A stretch of DNA of 34,783 bases from Deinococcus aquiradiocola (GCF_014646915.1 NZ_BMOE01000022.1:1-34783), one strand, 5' to 3'; numbered from the stretch's first letter, positions 1 through 9,006 are shown. The notes: generated by a model not told the origin, from the letters alone. Numbers and translations are program-made.

Positions 1-62
1 TGGGCATGGCCGTTTTTGACGATGCGGACGGCGCCGCAATGCGGACACGTAAGCTCGTTCAT
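1..62 (-). CDS. IS1-like transposase N-terminus (partial, runs off left edge)
   Basis: Reading leftwards from the ATG at 62 gives MNELTCPHCGAVRIVKNGHA before the window ends. This is the usual opening of IS1-type InsA/transposase proteins: a CPxCG zinc knuckle followed by a V-K-N-G segment that helps bind the inverted repeat. Only about 20 codons are present, so the catalytic DDE part and the other end of the element cannot be seen. A 13-bp palindrome (63-75) abuts the start codon. The element's outer end probably lies between 76 and 125, but no target duplication can be checked. Another zinc-knuckle protein is possible. Confidence 0.55.
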   Translation of the reverse strand, partial: MNELTCPHCGAVRIVKNGHA

Positions 63-75
63 GGTTCATTGAACC
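63..75. repeat. 13-bp palindrome next to the transposase start
   Basis: GGTTCATTGAACC is a perfect inverted repeat around one central base, directly upstream of the IS1-like start codon. It could be an operator or part of the IS end; nothing in the sequence decides between these. Confidence 0.4.
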
Positions 76-116
76 ACTGTCGTGCCCAAGAGTCCACGAC
101 CACCAGCGTGCATCGT

Positions 117-145
117 TTGACACCCGCTGCATACCGGGGTATACT
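117..145 (+). promoter_or_regulatory. Consensus sigma-70 promoter
   Basis: TTGACA (117-122), a 17-bp spacer, then TATACT (140-145). This is one of only two near-perfect -35/-10 pairs I see in the window. It points away from the IS1-like gene, and transcription would start near 152. No coding region follows; the transcript would meet the hairpin at 155-179 at once. The -35 may belong to the IS end and the -10 to host DNA. Confidence 0.7.
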
Positions 146-154
146 TCCCTTATC

Positions 155-179
155 AGCGTCCGAAAGGGCGCTTTTTTTT
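155..179 (+). terminator. Rho-independent terminator directly after a promoter
   Basis: Stem AGCGTCC/GGGCGCT (one G-U pair) with a GAAA tetraloop, followed by eight T residues. The hairpin begins about 3 nt after the predicted start site of the promoter at 117-145. Confidence 0.75.
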
Positions 180-262
180 GTGCCTGCACGCAGCGCGCTC
201 CGCCCGGCCGAACGGGAGCGGCACTGCACCGGCCCGGCACGCGCCGAGAGCCGTGTTGCAAG

Positions 263-299
263 GACGGCGGGCCGCCCCCACCGGAAGCGGCCCGCCGTC
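263..299 (-). terminator. Long stem-loop after the aminopeptidase gene
   Basis: Perfect 13-bp inverted repeat (263-275 with 287-299) just past the stop codon of the leftward aminopeptidase gene. It lacks a clear T-tract in that direction, so it may be an mRNA 3'-end stem rather than a classic terminator. Confidence 0.5.
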
Positions 300-311
300 A
301 CGGAACCCGGA

Positions 312-1637
<1,326 letters not shown>

Positions 1638-1643
1638 GCGGGC

Positions 1644-1649
1644 AGCATA
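1644..1649 (-). promoter_or_regulatory. -10 box, leaderless aminopeptidase transcript
   Basis: TATGCT, 6 nt before the ATG at 1637 on the minus strand. Confidence 0.6.
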
Positions 1650-1678
1650 GCGCCCCCGGACCCCCACCGCCCCGCGCC

Positions 1679-1708
1679 TTGACCTGCGCCCACATGCCCG
1701 CGTATACT
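1679..1708 (+). promoter_or_regulatory. Promoter of tRNA-Pro
   Basis: TTGACC (1679-1684), an 18-bp spacer and TATACT (1703-1708), about 16 nt before the mature tRNA 5' end. Confidence 0.7.
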
Positions 1709-1724
1709 ACCCACCGCTGGTTAT

Positions 1725-1804
<80 letters not shown>

Positions 1805-1812
1805 AAAAAAGA

Positions 1813-1838
1813 AGTCCCGCTCCGGCGGGGCTTTTTTT
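1813..1838 (+). terminator. Rho-independent terminator of tRNA-Pro
   Basis: Stem AGTCCCGC (1813-1820) / GCGGGGCT (1825-1832), loop TCCG, then a run of T residues to 1838. An A-tract at 1804-1810 precedes the stem, so it could also act leftwards. Confidence 0.85.
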
Positions 1839-1886
1839 GTGCTGCCCCGTAGGTGCACGCGCGGATCTGAAGCATACTGAGGCAAG

Positions 1887-3443
1887 TTGGCAGACGCGCC
1901 CTCCATTCAGACGTCCCTCGTCCAGCAGCTGCGGCAGCTGGAGGCCGACATGCTGACCGAGACGGGCCCCCCGCATCCGGGCTGGGTGCGGCGGCGGCAG
2001 GAGGCGGTCATGCTGGCCCTCGACATCGGCCGTCACGGGGACGCCATGGGGTACGGGCTGCGCGCCCTGGACCTCGCGAACACCCTGCAGGACCCGGCCA
2101 TGCAGGCGCGGGCGCACATGCTGATCGCGCTGATCTACTCCGACAACTACGACGCGGCGGAGGCCGAACAGCATTTCGAGCTGGCGCGCGACCTGGCCCG
2201 CCGTCACGACGACCGCGGCATGCTGGGCCGCGTCGTCACGAACCGCGCCCACCACCTCCTGCACGGGCACGACCTGCACGCCGCGTACCGGGAACTCGTG
2301 ACGCACGCCGCCCTGATGAGTACGCTGGACGAGGTGCCGCTCCTGGCCGCGTACCACATCAACCTCGTGACGGCCTGCGCCTGCCTGTGCGAGGAGCACC
2401 CCGCCGACCCGCAGGTGCCGGAATGGCAGGGCTGGCTGCGGCGGTCCCTGACGTGGCTGGAAGCGCGCTCCATGGACGAACTGCCGCTCGCGGTGCAGCT
2501 CGACATCCTGGAGGTGTTCGCGCGCGTGGCCCTGCTGCAGGGCGAGCACGCCCGCGCCCTGCAGTTCGCGCGGGAACGCACGGAACTGGCGCGGCAGGCG
2601 GACAGCGCCATCCTGCTGGCGTCCGCGTACCGGCAGCTGGGCGACGTGCACGCCGCGCAGCGCGACTGGCCGGACGCCGTCGCCGCGTACGGCGAGGCGC
2701 TCGGGATCAGCGAGGCGCAGGAGCGGCACGTGACCGCCATGGAACTGCGCGAGGCGCTCGCGGCGGCCCACGCGCAGAGCGGCGATTACGAGGCCGCGTA
2801 CCGCGTGCAGCGCGCGGGCGTGCAGCTCGGCCGGCTGATGGAGCAGATCCTGCGGCAGCGTGCGCAGATCGGCGCGGTGGAACGGCAGGCGCTGGAGTCG
2901 GACCTGCGCGCCCGCTTCTACCGCGAGGCGTCCGAACGGGACTTCCTGACGGGCGTCGCCAACCGCGCGCAGGCCATGCAGGTCCTCGACCGGCTGCAGC
3001 AGGGCCTGGACGCGGGCGAGGTGAAGGCGGTCGCCGTCGCGATCTTCGACCTCGACCACTTCAAGGACGTCAACGACCGCTACGGGCACGACGTGGGCGA
3101 TCAGGTGCTGGTGGGCGTCGCGCAGCGCGTGCAGCACGTCACCCGCGACCAGGACCTGCTGTCCCGGCACGGCGGGGAGGAATTCCTGCTGATCCTGCAG
3201 GAGACGTCCCTGCAGGAAGCGCTGCGCATCTGCGACCGGCTGCGCCTGCACGTCGCGGACCTGCAGTTCCCGGCGTGGCCGGAGTTGCGCGTCACGGCGA
3301 GCTTCGGGGTGAGTCCCATGCAGCCCGGCCGGGGCGTGCAGTGGGCGCTGCGGCAGGCGGACGTGCAGCTGTACCGCTCGAAGCACGCGGGCCGCAACCG
3401 CGTGACAGGCCGGGACGCGCCCGCCCCGCCGGACGCCCGCTGA
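1887..3443 (+). CDS. TPR-repeat diguanylate cyclase (GGDEF)
   Basis: 518-residue soluble protein that should make cyclic di-GMP from two GTP. The first 300 or so residues are helical, TPR-like repeats (for example AYRQLGDVHAAQRDWPDAVAAYGEAL), probably a protein-binding sensor; no signal peptide or membrane segment is seen. The GGDEF domain follows (about 350-505) with FDLDHFKDVND, an intact active-site loop RHGGEEF near residue 430, and SFGVSPM. An RDQD sequence five residues before GGEEF matches the RxxD inhibitory site, implying product feedback. The start is TTG at 1887: CATACT (1873-1878) lies 8 nt upstream and a GAGG partly serves as ribosome site. A later start would cut into the first helix. 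It stands alone between the tRNA terminator and a dispersed repeat. Confidence 0.92.
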   Translation: MADAPSIQTSLVQQLRQLEADMLTETGPPHPGWVRRRQEAVMLALDIGRHGDAMGYGLRALDLANTLQDPAMQARAHMLIALIYSDNYDAAEAEQHFELARDLARRHDDRGMLGRVVTNRAHHLLHGHDLHAAYRELVTHAALMSTLDEVPLLAAYHINLVTACACLCEEHPADPQVPEWQGWLRRSLTWLEARSMDELPLAVQLDILEVFARVALLQGEHARALQFARERTELARQADSAILLASAYRQLGDVHAAQRDWPDAVAAYGEALGISEAQERHVTAMELREALAAAHAQSGDYEAAYRVQRAGVQLGRLMEQILRQRAQIGAVERQALESDLRARFYREASERDFLTGVANRAQAMQVLDRLQQGLDAGEVKAVAVAIFDLDHFKDVNDRYGHDVGDQVLVGVAQRVQHVTRDQDLLSRHGGEEFLLILQETSLQEALRICDRLRLHVADLQFPAWPELRVTASFGVSPMQPGRGVQWALRQADVQLYRSKHAGRNRVTGRDAPAPPDAR

Positions 3444-3463
3444 CGCCGCGCCCGGCCGACCGT

Positions 3464-3659
3464 CATCCCGGACCGAGCTGAACTTCCGGAGTCCAGCCGA
3501 GCGAAGCGAGTGTCAACACGTCCGGTTTGGAGGAGGAGGAGATGGAAGCGGGCAGGCGTCCCCTCCTGCGGAGCTGTACCAGTCATGGGCGCTGTTCTGC
3601 CCAAGAAGGGATACCCTTGCTGTTCCTGGCATCCCTGGAATCGGATCGAAACCGGATCA
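3464..3659 (+). repeat. Dispersed intergenic repeat, copy 1 (long form)
   Basis: Shares with 8861-8906 and with the reverse strand of 15031-15156 an opening CCGGACCGAGCTGAAC, a small hairpin (GCTGAACT..AGTCCAGC), then GCCGAGCGAAGCGAG, a GGAGGAGG stretch and an end block GGCATCCCTGGAATCGGATC. This copy is longer than copy 3 by an internal segment at about 3540-3620. Its right end overlaps the stop codon (3657-3659) of the leftward helicase-associated gene. It resembles the small noncoding repeats described in Deinococcus genomes. Confidence 0.75.
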
Positions 3660-5993
3660 GAGCAGCGCGATGCCGAGCACGTACCCCACCCGGATGCGTT
3701 CCTCCTCGGGGTCGTCGACGCCCTCGGCGAGCAGGTACGGGGTGCTGCCCTCGCGGTAGATCTCGCGCGGCACGAGCCGCCGCTGCCGGGTCTTGCCGGG
3801 CCGCGACTCGCCGTACCAGCCGTGGTACGTCTCCGTCTGGTACATCAGGTGCACCTGACGCCCGTCACGGATCGCCTCCTCCAGCAGGGCGCGTTTGCGG
3901 CGCGTGTCTTCCGGAAACTCGTAGTCGGGCGTGCCTGCCCGCGGCCCCGGGTGGCCCGTGGCCGCCGTGAATGCCGCGTCCGGTGCGAGTCCCAGGGCGC
4001 CGAGCTGCTCGCGCAGCGCCGCCTCCCGGCCCGCCCGGACGAGCAGCAGGCCCGGCGCGAGCAGGCCCTCCAGCAGCGGGGCGAGCGTGGGGTCCTGCAG
4101 CAGCGCCGTCGCCTGCGGGTGCTGCAGCAGCGTCACCTGCCCGAGGGCCGGGGCAGGCTGCGTGCCGCTCCAGCGTTCCAGCTGCAGGCGCATCAGGGGC
4201 GGCAGCGTGCCCTCCACCCGCGACTCCAGTTCCCGCACCGTCAGGGCCGTCATGGGGCCGGGCACGAGGTCGTACCCGCCCGGCACGGGCCGCGCGACGC
4301 GGGCCAGCAGGTCGCGCCCCAGGAAGTCCAGATCGCCGTGCCGGGTGATCAGGCCGCCCGGCGTGACGCGCAGCGCCGGACGCGGTGGCCGGTCGTACCG
4401 CAGGACGGGCGCGCCCCTGGGGACCGCGCGGTCCGGAGCGGGCAGCAGCAGCGTCTCCCCGATGGCCCGGCCGCCCGACACCGCCCGGTACGCGTCGCGC
4501 GCCGCGCCGTCCGGGAATTCCAGCAGCGTCACGCCCTGGTGAAACACCAGCCGTTCGCGCCGCGCGGCCCAGCCCTGCACGGTGCTGCGGACCCCGCCCG
4601 GCACGGGGGCCGCCGAGGCGCGTTCCAGTCTGCCCAGCAGCGCGTCCAGCGTCATGCCGCCCTCCAGCGCCGCGTACACGCTCTCGCGCGTGAGGCGGTA
4701 CGTGACGGAATGCTCGTCGAAACGCACGGCCTCCGCGGCGCGCAGCAGGCCCAGCGCCGCCGCGTCCAGCTGCGCCGGGTACGCCACGACCTCGAAGTTC
4801 GGCTGCACCACCCACGCGGGTCCGCCCGGCGTGGATGGCGCGTCCGGCGCGGGCGTGACGACCGCTCCCTCGCCCTCGCCCGTCACGCTCACGAGGCCCA
4901 GCGTGCGGAGCGGCCCGGTGAGCGCCTCGGTCAGCCAGGGCCGCCACTGCAGGCCCTGCCCGCGCCACGACGGGAGGCGCAGCGTGTCGGGCGTGCTCGC
5001 CTCGAACACCTGCGCGAGCTGCGCCACCGTGAGGGGCGGCACCTCGCGCAGCACGGCCAGCAGCGCCGCCCGGAGCGGGTGCAGGTGCGCGACGAGCTGC
5101 CCGGACGGCTCCCACGTCTCCGCCAGCCCCGGGTACAATCCGCGCAGCGCGTCCGGGCTGAACGCGTGCAGGTCGGTGGCGGCCGGGGTGGGCTGCAGCG
5201 CCTCGCCCTGCACCTCGAGCAGGCCGCCCAGCTGCGTGACCTCCAGCCAGAACTCCAGGTCCGGCAGGGCCGGGGCGCGCTTCTGGAGGCGTTTCAGGGC
5301 GTTGCGGTTGTACTCGCCGGTTTTGGTGAGTGCGAGGCCGCCCTCGGCCCGCACGGCCCGCAGCGTCTCCTGCAGCTGCAGCTGCGTCCGCTGCGGCGCG
5401 GGCACGGGGGCCGGAGCAGCAGGCGACTCCTGGGCGGGCAGGGCGAGCCGTGCGGGGGGGCGCGGCGCGTCCGGCAGGGCCGCCAGCAGCCGTTCGTCCG
5501 CCGTCACGAGCGAACTGCCTGCCTCGAGGCCCCGCCCGAACCCCTCCATGAACGGGTTCGGGAGCGTGAACGGCATCAGCAGCCCGTCCGCCAGCAGCGG
5601 CCAGATCACCTCCGCACCCGCGAAGGCCGCCGGGCGGAAGTGCCGGTACAGTTCCACCGGGGCGGGCTTTCCGTCCGGGCGCAGGCCACGCACGCGCGCC
5701 GCGACCAGCAGCGCCCAGCCGTCCTGCACGCCCCCGGCCCGCTTCACCTCGCCCAGCAGGAACACCTCCAGCGGCGTCAGCGTCTTCACGAGCGCCCCGA
5801 GACGGGCGGAACTCTCCAGTGTCCGCTCGACCGCCGTGCGCGCCTTCTGGATCTGGCGCGCGTCCTCGCCCGGCGCGAACCGGGCCGCCATCCGGATGAG
5901 CTGCGGGGCCGCCATCCGCTCCAGCAGCGCGTCGAGCCGCAGACCGGGGTGCGCGGCCTGACCGGCGGACTGTCCGGGCCGCTCGCCGGTCAT
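3657..5993 (-). CDS. Helicase-associated protein (XPB/Ssl2 N-terminal-like domain)
   Basis: 778-residue protein, last gene of the XPB operon. Residues about 390-455 (VVQPNFEVVAY..VTYRLTRESVYAAL) match the XPB/Ssl2-like N-terminal domain (Helicase_C_3 type), also present at the start of the adjacent helicase. It is followed at about 482-530 and again at about 616-674 by a small strand-helix-strand module (TLLQ..LLQDPTLAPLLEGLL..LVRAGREAALREQLGALG). The C-terminal 85 residues (RDGRQVHLMYQTETYHGWYGESRPGKTRQRRLVPREIY...) look like a WYL-type ligand-binding fold; this is tentative. No Walker motifs are present, so it is not itself a helicase. Its ATG overlaps the upstream stop by 4 bp. A role alongside XPB in DNA repair or remodelling is inferred from operon structure. 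Confidence 0.8.
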   Translation of the reverse strand: MTGERPGQSAGQAAHPGLRLDALLERMAAPQLIRMAARFAPGEDARQIQKARTAVERTLESSARLGALVKTLTPLEVFLLGEVKRAGGVQDGWALLVAARVRGLRPDGKPAPVELYRHFRPAAFAGAEVIWPLLADGLLMPFTLPNPFMEGFGRGLEAGSSLVTADERLLAALPDAPRPPARLALPAQESPAAPAPVPAPQRTQLQLQETLRAVRAEGGLALTKTGEYNRNALKRLQKRAPALPDLEFWLEVTQLGGLLEVQGEALQPTPAATDLHAFSPDALRGLYPGLAETWEPSGQLVAHLHPLRAALLAVLREVPPLTVAQLAQVFEASTPDTLRLPSWRGQGLQWRPWLTEALTGPLRTLGLVSVTGEGEGAVVTPAPDAPSTPGGPAWVVQPNFEVVAYPAQLDAAALGLLRAAEAVRFDEHSVTYRLTRESVYAALEGGMTLDALLGRLERASAAPVPGGVRSTVQGWAARRERLVFHQGVTLLEFPDGAARDAYRAVSGGRAIGETLLLPAPDRAVPRGAPVLRYDRPPRPALRVTPGGLITRHGDLDFLGRDLLARVARPVPGGYDLVPGPMTALTVRELESRVEGTLPPLMRLQLERWSGTQPAPALGQVTLLQHPQATALLQDPTLAPLLEGLLAPGLLLVRAGREAALREQLGALGLAPDAAFTAATGHPGPRAGTPDYEFPEDTRRKRALLEEAIRDGRQVHLMYQTETYHGWYGESRPGKTRQRRLVPREIYREGSTPYLLAEGVDDPEEERIRVGYVLGIALL

Positions 5994-6496
5994 TCGCCTT
6001 CACCGCCCGCGCGAGTGCCCAGCAGTTTCGGGGTGTGCCCGGCCTTCAGCAGGGCCGCCTGCAGGCGCTCCACGCTGGCGGGAAGCACCAGCGCGAAGAG
6101 CGGGTCGAGGCGCGCCGCGATGTGCGGCGTGAGGCGCGGGTCCTGCATGAGCGCGTCGAGGTCGGCCGCATCCTGCACCTCCAGCAGTGCCAGCGGCCGG
6201 TGCGCCGTGAGGCGCGTCACGCCCGCCAGCGGGTCCGGCGGCGCGGCCGGGGGTTTCGGGGGGCGTCCCCGGCGTTTCGGGGTGGCCGCTTCTTCCGGCC
6301 CGGCGGGCGGGGGCGCGTCGTCCGTCCCGGCAGGTGCGGGGGCCGCGCCTCCGCGCCTGCCGGTCGTCCGGGCCTTGGGGGGCGTGTCCTGCGCGCCTTC
6401 GGTCCGGGTGGTGCGCCGCCGCTTGAGCGCCTCGATCTGCCGGAGCGCCACCTGCACCGGGTCTTCCGCCTCGCGTCTGCGGCCCGCCGGGCTCAC
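5990..6496 (-). CDS. Small basic AT-hook protein in the XPB operon
   Basis: 168-residue protein with no full-length family I recognise. The N-terminal 95 residues are low-complexity, basic and Pro/Ala-rich, and contain PKRRGRPPKPP, an exact AT-hook core (RGRP flanked by basic and proline residues), which binds the minor groove of AT-rich DNA. The last 60 residues (LALLEVQDAADLDALMQDPRLTPHIAARLDPLFALVLPASVERLQAALLKAG, split here as one module) resemble modules in both neighbouring proteins. It overlaps the helicase stop by 4 bp upstream and the helicase-associated start by 4 bp downstream, so all three are probably translationally coupled. A DNA-tethering accessory subunit is an inference. Confidence 0.75.
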   Translation of the reverse strand: MSPAGRRREAEDPVQVALRQIEALKRRRTTRTEGAQDTPPKARTTGRRGGAAPAPAGTDDAPPPAGPEEAATPKRRGRPPKPPAAPPDPLAGVTRLTAHRPLALLEVQDAADLDALMQDPRLTPHIAARLDPLFALVLPASVERLQAALLKAGHTPKLLGTRAGGEGE

Positions 6497-8208
6497 GCCG
6501 TCACTCCGGACACCGGCAGGCCCTCACCGGCCAGCAGGCCCTCGCCGTCCACGATGCGGTACGCGTACCCCTGCTCCGCCAGGAACAGCTGCCGGTGGTG
6601 CGCGTGGTCCTCCTCGGTCGTCTCGCGCGTCACGACGCTGTAGAACGTCGCGCCGCCCCCGTCCGCCTTGGGCCGCAGCAGCCGCCCCAGCCGCTGCGCC
6701 TCCTCCTGCCGCGACCCGAACGCGCCCGACACCTGCACCAGCACCTCCGCGTCCGGCAGGTCCAGCGCGAAATTCCCGACCTTCGACATCACGATCAGGC
6801 CCACGCGCCGCTCCCGGAACGCCTGAAACAGCCGCTCCCGCTCCCGCTGCGGCGTCTTGCCCGTGATGAGCGGCGCCTCCTGATCCTGCGCGATGAGCGT
6901 CAGCTGATCCAGGTACTGCCCGATGATCAGGGTCGGCACGCCCGCGTGCTCCCGCAGCAGCGCACTCACCACCGCGCGCTTGTCCGGGTTTTCCGCCGCG
7001 ATGCGGTGCTTCTCGCGGTCCGGTGCGGCCGCGTAACTCACGCGTTCCGCCTGCGGGAGCGGCAGGCGCACCTCCACGCACTCCGCCTGCGCGATGAAGC
7101 CCTCCTGCTCCAGCGTCTTCCACGGCCGGTCGTAGCGTTTCGGGCCGATGAGCGCGAACACGTCGCCCTCGCGCCCGTCCTCGCGCACCAGGGTCGCGGT
7201 GAGGCCCAGGCGGCGGCGCGCCTGCACTTCCGCCGTGATGCGGAACACCGGGGCGGGCAGCAGGTGCACCTCGTCGTACACGATCAGGCCCCACTCGGCC
7301 GCGCCGATCAGGCCCATGTGCGGGTACGCGTCCTTGTCGTCACGTTCCGTGCCGCGCCGACGGTGCGTGAGCATCTGGTACGTGCAGACCGTGACGGGCT
7401 TCAGCGGGCGGCCCGGCTCGTACTCGCCCACCTCGTCCGGCGTGAGCGTCGTGCGGGCCAGCAGTTCCCGCTCCCACTGCGCGACGCTCGTGCGGTTGGT
7501 GGTGAGCACGAGCGTCCGCTGCCCGACCAGCGTCATGGCGACCATGCCGACCACCGTCTTGCCGCTGCCGGGCGCGAGGACCACCACGCCGCTGCCGCCC
7601 TCGGCACTCCCGCCCCGGTAGAAGGCCTCCGCCGCCTGCTGCTGGTACTCGCGCACGCGCAGGGCAGAGGAAAGCGTGAACGCGTACTGCAGCCCGTCGC
7701 TGTACCCGGCCTGATCGTCGAGCGGCCAGCCCGCCTCCAGCAGCGCCGTCTTGACGACGCCCCGGTTCACGAGCGGCACCGCGAACACCGCGTCCCCCAT
7801 CCGGTCCCCGAGCAGCGGGGCCACCGCCCGGTTGCGGCTCAGTTCGGTCAGGAGCGGCGCGTCCGGCGCGTCCACCACCAGCAGCAGCCCGCCGTCGTGC
7901 GCCACGAGCCGCAGCCGCCCCCAGCGGAGCGTCAGTTCGCGCAGGTCGTGCAGCACGTTCTGCGGCACCGGGAACTTCGCGTGCCGTTCCAGCGCCGCCA
8001 CCATCTGCTCGGCGCTCACGCCTGCCGCCGCCGCGTTCCACAGGGACAGGGGCGTGATGCGGTACGTGTGCAGGTGCTCCGGGCTGCTCACCAGTTCCGC
8101 GAAGGCCGCCAGGTCCCGGCGCGCGTCCTCGGCACGCGGGTTGAACGCCTCCAGGAACACGGAACGGTCCGCCTGCACGATGAGCGGATTGGCGGGGTCG
8201 AAGGTCAC
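6493..8208 (-). CDS. XPB/Rad25-type superfamily 2 DNA helicase
   Basis: 571-residue ATP-dependent helicase/translocase of the bacterial XPB (ERCC3) group. The N-terminus (1-100) is the XPB-like accessory domain, followed at about 106-165 by the module shared with the other two operon proteins. Helicase motifs are complete: Walker A APGSGKT (212-218), DEVH box (312-315), LTATL with the XPB-specific RED motif (342-344), and motif VI QRLGRLLRP (505-514). The start is GTG 8208, because TATACT lies 6 nt upstream with no ribosome-binding site; in-frame ATGs at 8307 and 8280 would place the promoter inside the gene. Bacterial XPB can unwind DNA, but its cellular role is not well settled. It heads a three-gene operon with 4-bp overlaps. 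Confidence 0.92.
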   Translation of the reverse strand: MTFDPANPLIVQADRSVFLEAFNPRAEDARRDLAAFAELVSSPEHLHTYRITPLSLWNAAAAGVSAEQMVAALERHAKFPVPQNVLHDLRELTLRWGRLRLVAHDGGLLLVVDAPDAPLLTELSRNRAVAPLLGDRMGDAVFAVPLVNRGVVKTALLEAGWPLDDQAGYSDGLQYAFTLSSALRVREYQQQAAEAFYRGGSAEGGSGVVVLAPGSGKTVVGMVAMTLVGQRTLVLTTNRTSVAQWERELLARTTLTPDEVGEYEPGRPLKPVTVCTYQMLTHRRRGTERDDKDAYPHMGLIGAAEWGLIVYDEVHLLPAPVFRITAEVQARRRLGLTATLVREDGREGDVFALIGPKRYDRPWKTLEQEGFIAQAECVEVRLPLPQAERVSYAAAPDREKHRIAAENPDKRAVVSALLREHAGVPTLIIGQYLDQLTLIAQDQEAPLITGKTPQRERERLFQAFRERRVGLIVMSKVGNFALDLPDAEVLVQVSGAFGSRQEEAQRLGRLLRPKADGGGATFYSVVTRETTEEDHAHHRQLFLAEQGYAYRIVDGEGLLAGEGLPVSGVTA

Positions 8209-8214
8209 GCGCCG

Positions 8215-8220
8215 AGTATA
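8215..8220 (-). promoter_or_regulatory. -10 box, leaderless XPB operon
   Basis: TATACT, 6 nt before GTG 8208 on the minus strand; no recognisable -35. Confidence 0.65.
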
Positions 8221-8407
8221 GCGGCCCACCCGACCCAGGACTTTTGCCCCGGACAGAAGTGCCCTGGACGCCGTCTTCATCGGCTCTTTACGCAGTTTCG
8301 TCTTCACGGAACCTGCACAGCAGACGGACAGTTCGTTCGACGACCGGGTTCAAGCTGTGGGCACGAAAGAGGAACGCCCGGACGGGCGCTCCAGAAGGAG
8401 AACCACC

Positions 8408-8863
8408 ATGAACAAGAAGCTGATGACCGCCCTGACCGCCCCCGCCCTGATCGCCGCGCTGACCCTCGGCAGCCTCGCCTCCGCCTCCACCGTCACCTAC
8501 GACGTCGGCGTGGACGGCAGCAGCGTCAGCAGCCCCCTGATCGTCGGCAACAGCACCCAGACGATCCGCCTGCCCCTCAGCAGCCTGGGCGGCACCCTGC
8601 CCGGCGACCTGAGCATCTCGGCCAGCAACCTGCCGGACGGCGTGACCCTCAGCCTGAACAGCGCGGCCGTGGACGGCGACAGCGTGGTCCTCTCGGTCAG
8701 CACCCAGGACAGCAACGACGCGTCCTTCTCGGCGGGCGTGGACGCCCTCGCGAACGTCAGCGTGATCGCGGGCGGCAAGACCCTCACGCTCTTCCAGGTG
8801 CCGGTGCAGACCGCCGTGATCGACACCACGCCCCGCTTCCAGAACGCCTTCTTCGACAACTGA
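8408..8863 (+). CDS. Secreted protein of unknown function
   Basis: 151 residues. A Sec signal peptide is clear: MNKK, a hydrophobic core (ALTAPALIAALTLGSLA) and a likely cut after ASA near residue 26. The mature part is rich in Ser, Val, Thr and Gly with alternating strand-like segments and no cysteines, suggesting a beta-sandwich or adhesin-like fold. I do not recognise a family. The start is fixed by a strong ribosome site AGAAGGAG (8392-8399), unusual in a window where most genes look leaderless, and hints at high expression. A stem-loop lies in the leader (about 8371-8392). The stop codon is the first three bases of a dispersed repeat copy. Confidence 0.8.
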   Translation: MNKKLMTALTAPALIAALTLGSLASASTVTYDVGVDGSSVSSPLIVGNSTQTIRLPLSSLGGTLPGDLSISASNLPDGVTLSLNSAAVDGDSVVLSVSTQDSNDASFSAGVDALANVSVIAGGKTLTLFQVPVQTAVIDTTPRFQNAFFDN

Positions 8864-8906
8864 TCCCGGACTGAGCTGAACGCCAGGAGTTCAGCCGAGC
8901 GAGGGA
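8861..8906 (+). repeat. Dispersed intergenic repeat, copy 2 (short form)
   Basis: Begins with the stop codon of the secreted protein (TGATCCCGGACTGAGCTGAAC), followed by the hairpin GCTGAACG/CCAGGAGTTCAGC and GCCGAGCGAGG. Only the first 45 bp of the element are present. Confidence 0.7.
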
Positions 8907-8910
8907 AGAC

Positions 8911-8949
8911 GCCGGGCCGATCCGCACTGAAGGTGCAGGTCGGCCCGGC
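8911..8949. terminator. Stem-loop between convergent genes
   Basis: Perfect 10-bp arms GCCGGGCCGA (8911-8920) and TCGGCCCGGC (8940-8949), with a smaller hairpin in the loop (GCAC..GTGC). It has no strong T-tract and probably marks the 3' end of the secreted-protein transcript. Confidence 0.5.
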
Positions 8950-8969
8950 CTTCTGAAGGTGATCTGCGT

Positions 8970-9006
8970 GCAGCGCCGCCACCGGGCGAGACCGGGGCGG
9001 CGCTGC
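8970..9006. terminator. Second stem-loop between convergent genes
   Basis: Perfect 11-bp arms GCAGCGCCGCC (8970-8980) and GGCGGCGCTGC (8996-9006), past the stop of the leftward GH10-like gene. Confidence 0.5.

Noticed and set aside
3510..6866. 1118-codon + strand frame opposite the helicase-associated gene
   Set aside because: Low-complexity Arg/Ala/Pro/Gly translation, antisense to two proteins with recognisable domains and operon overlaps.
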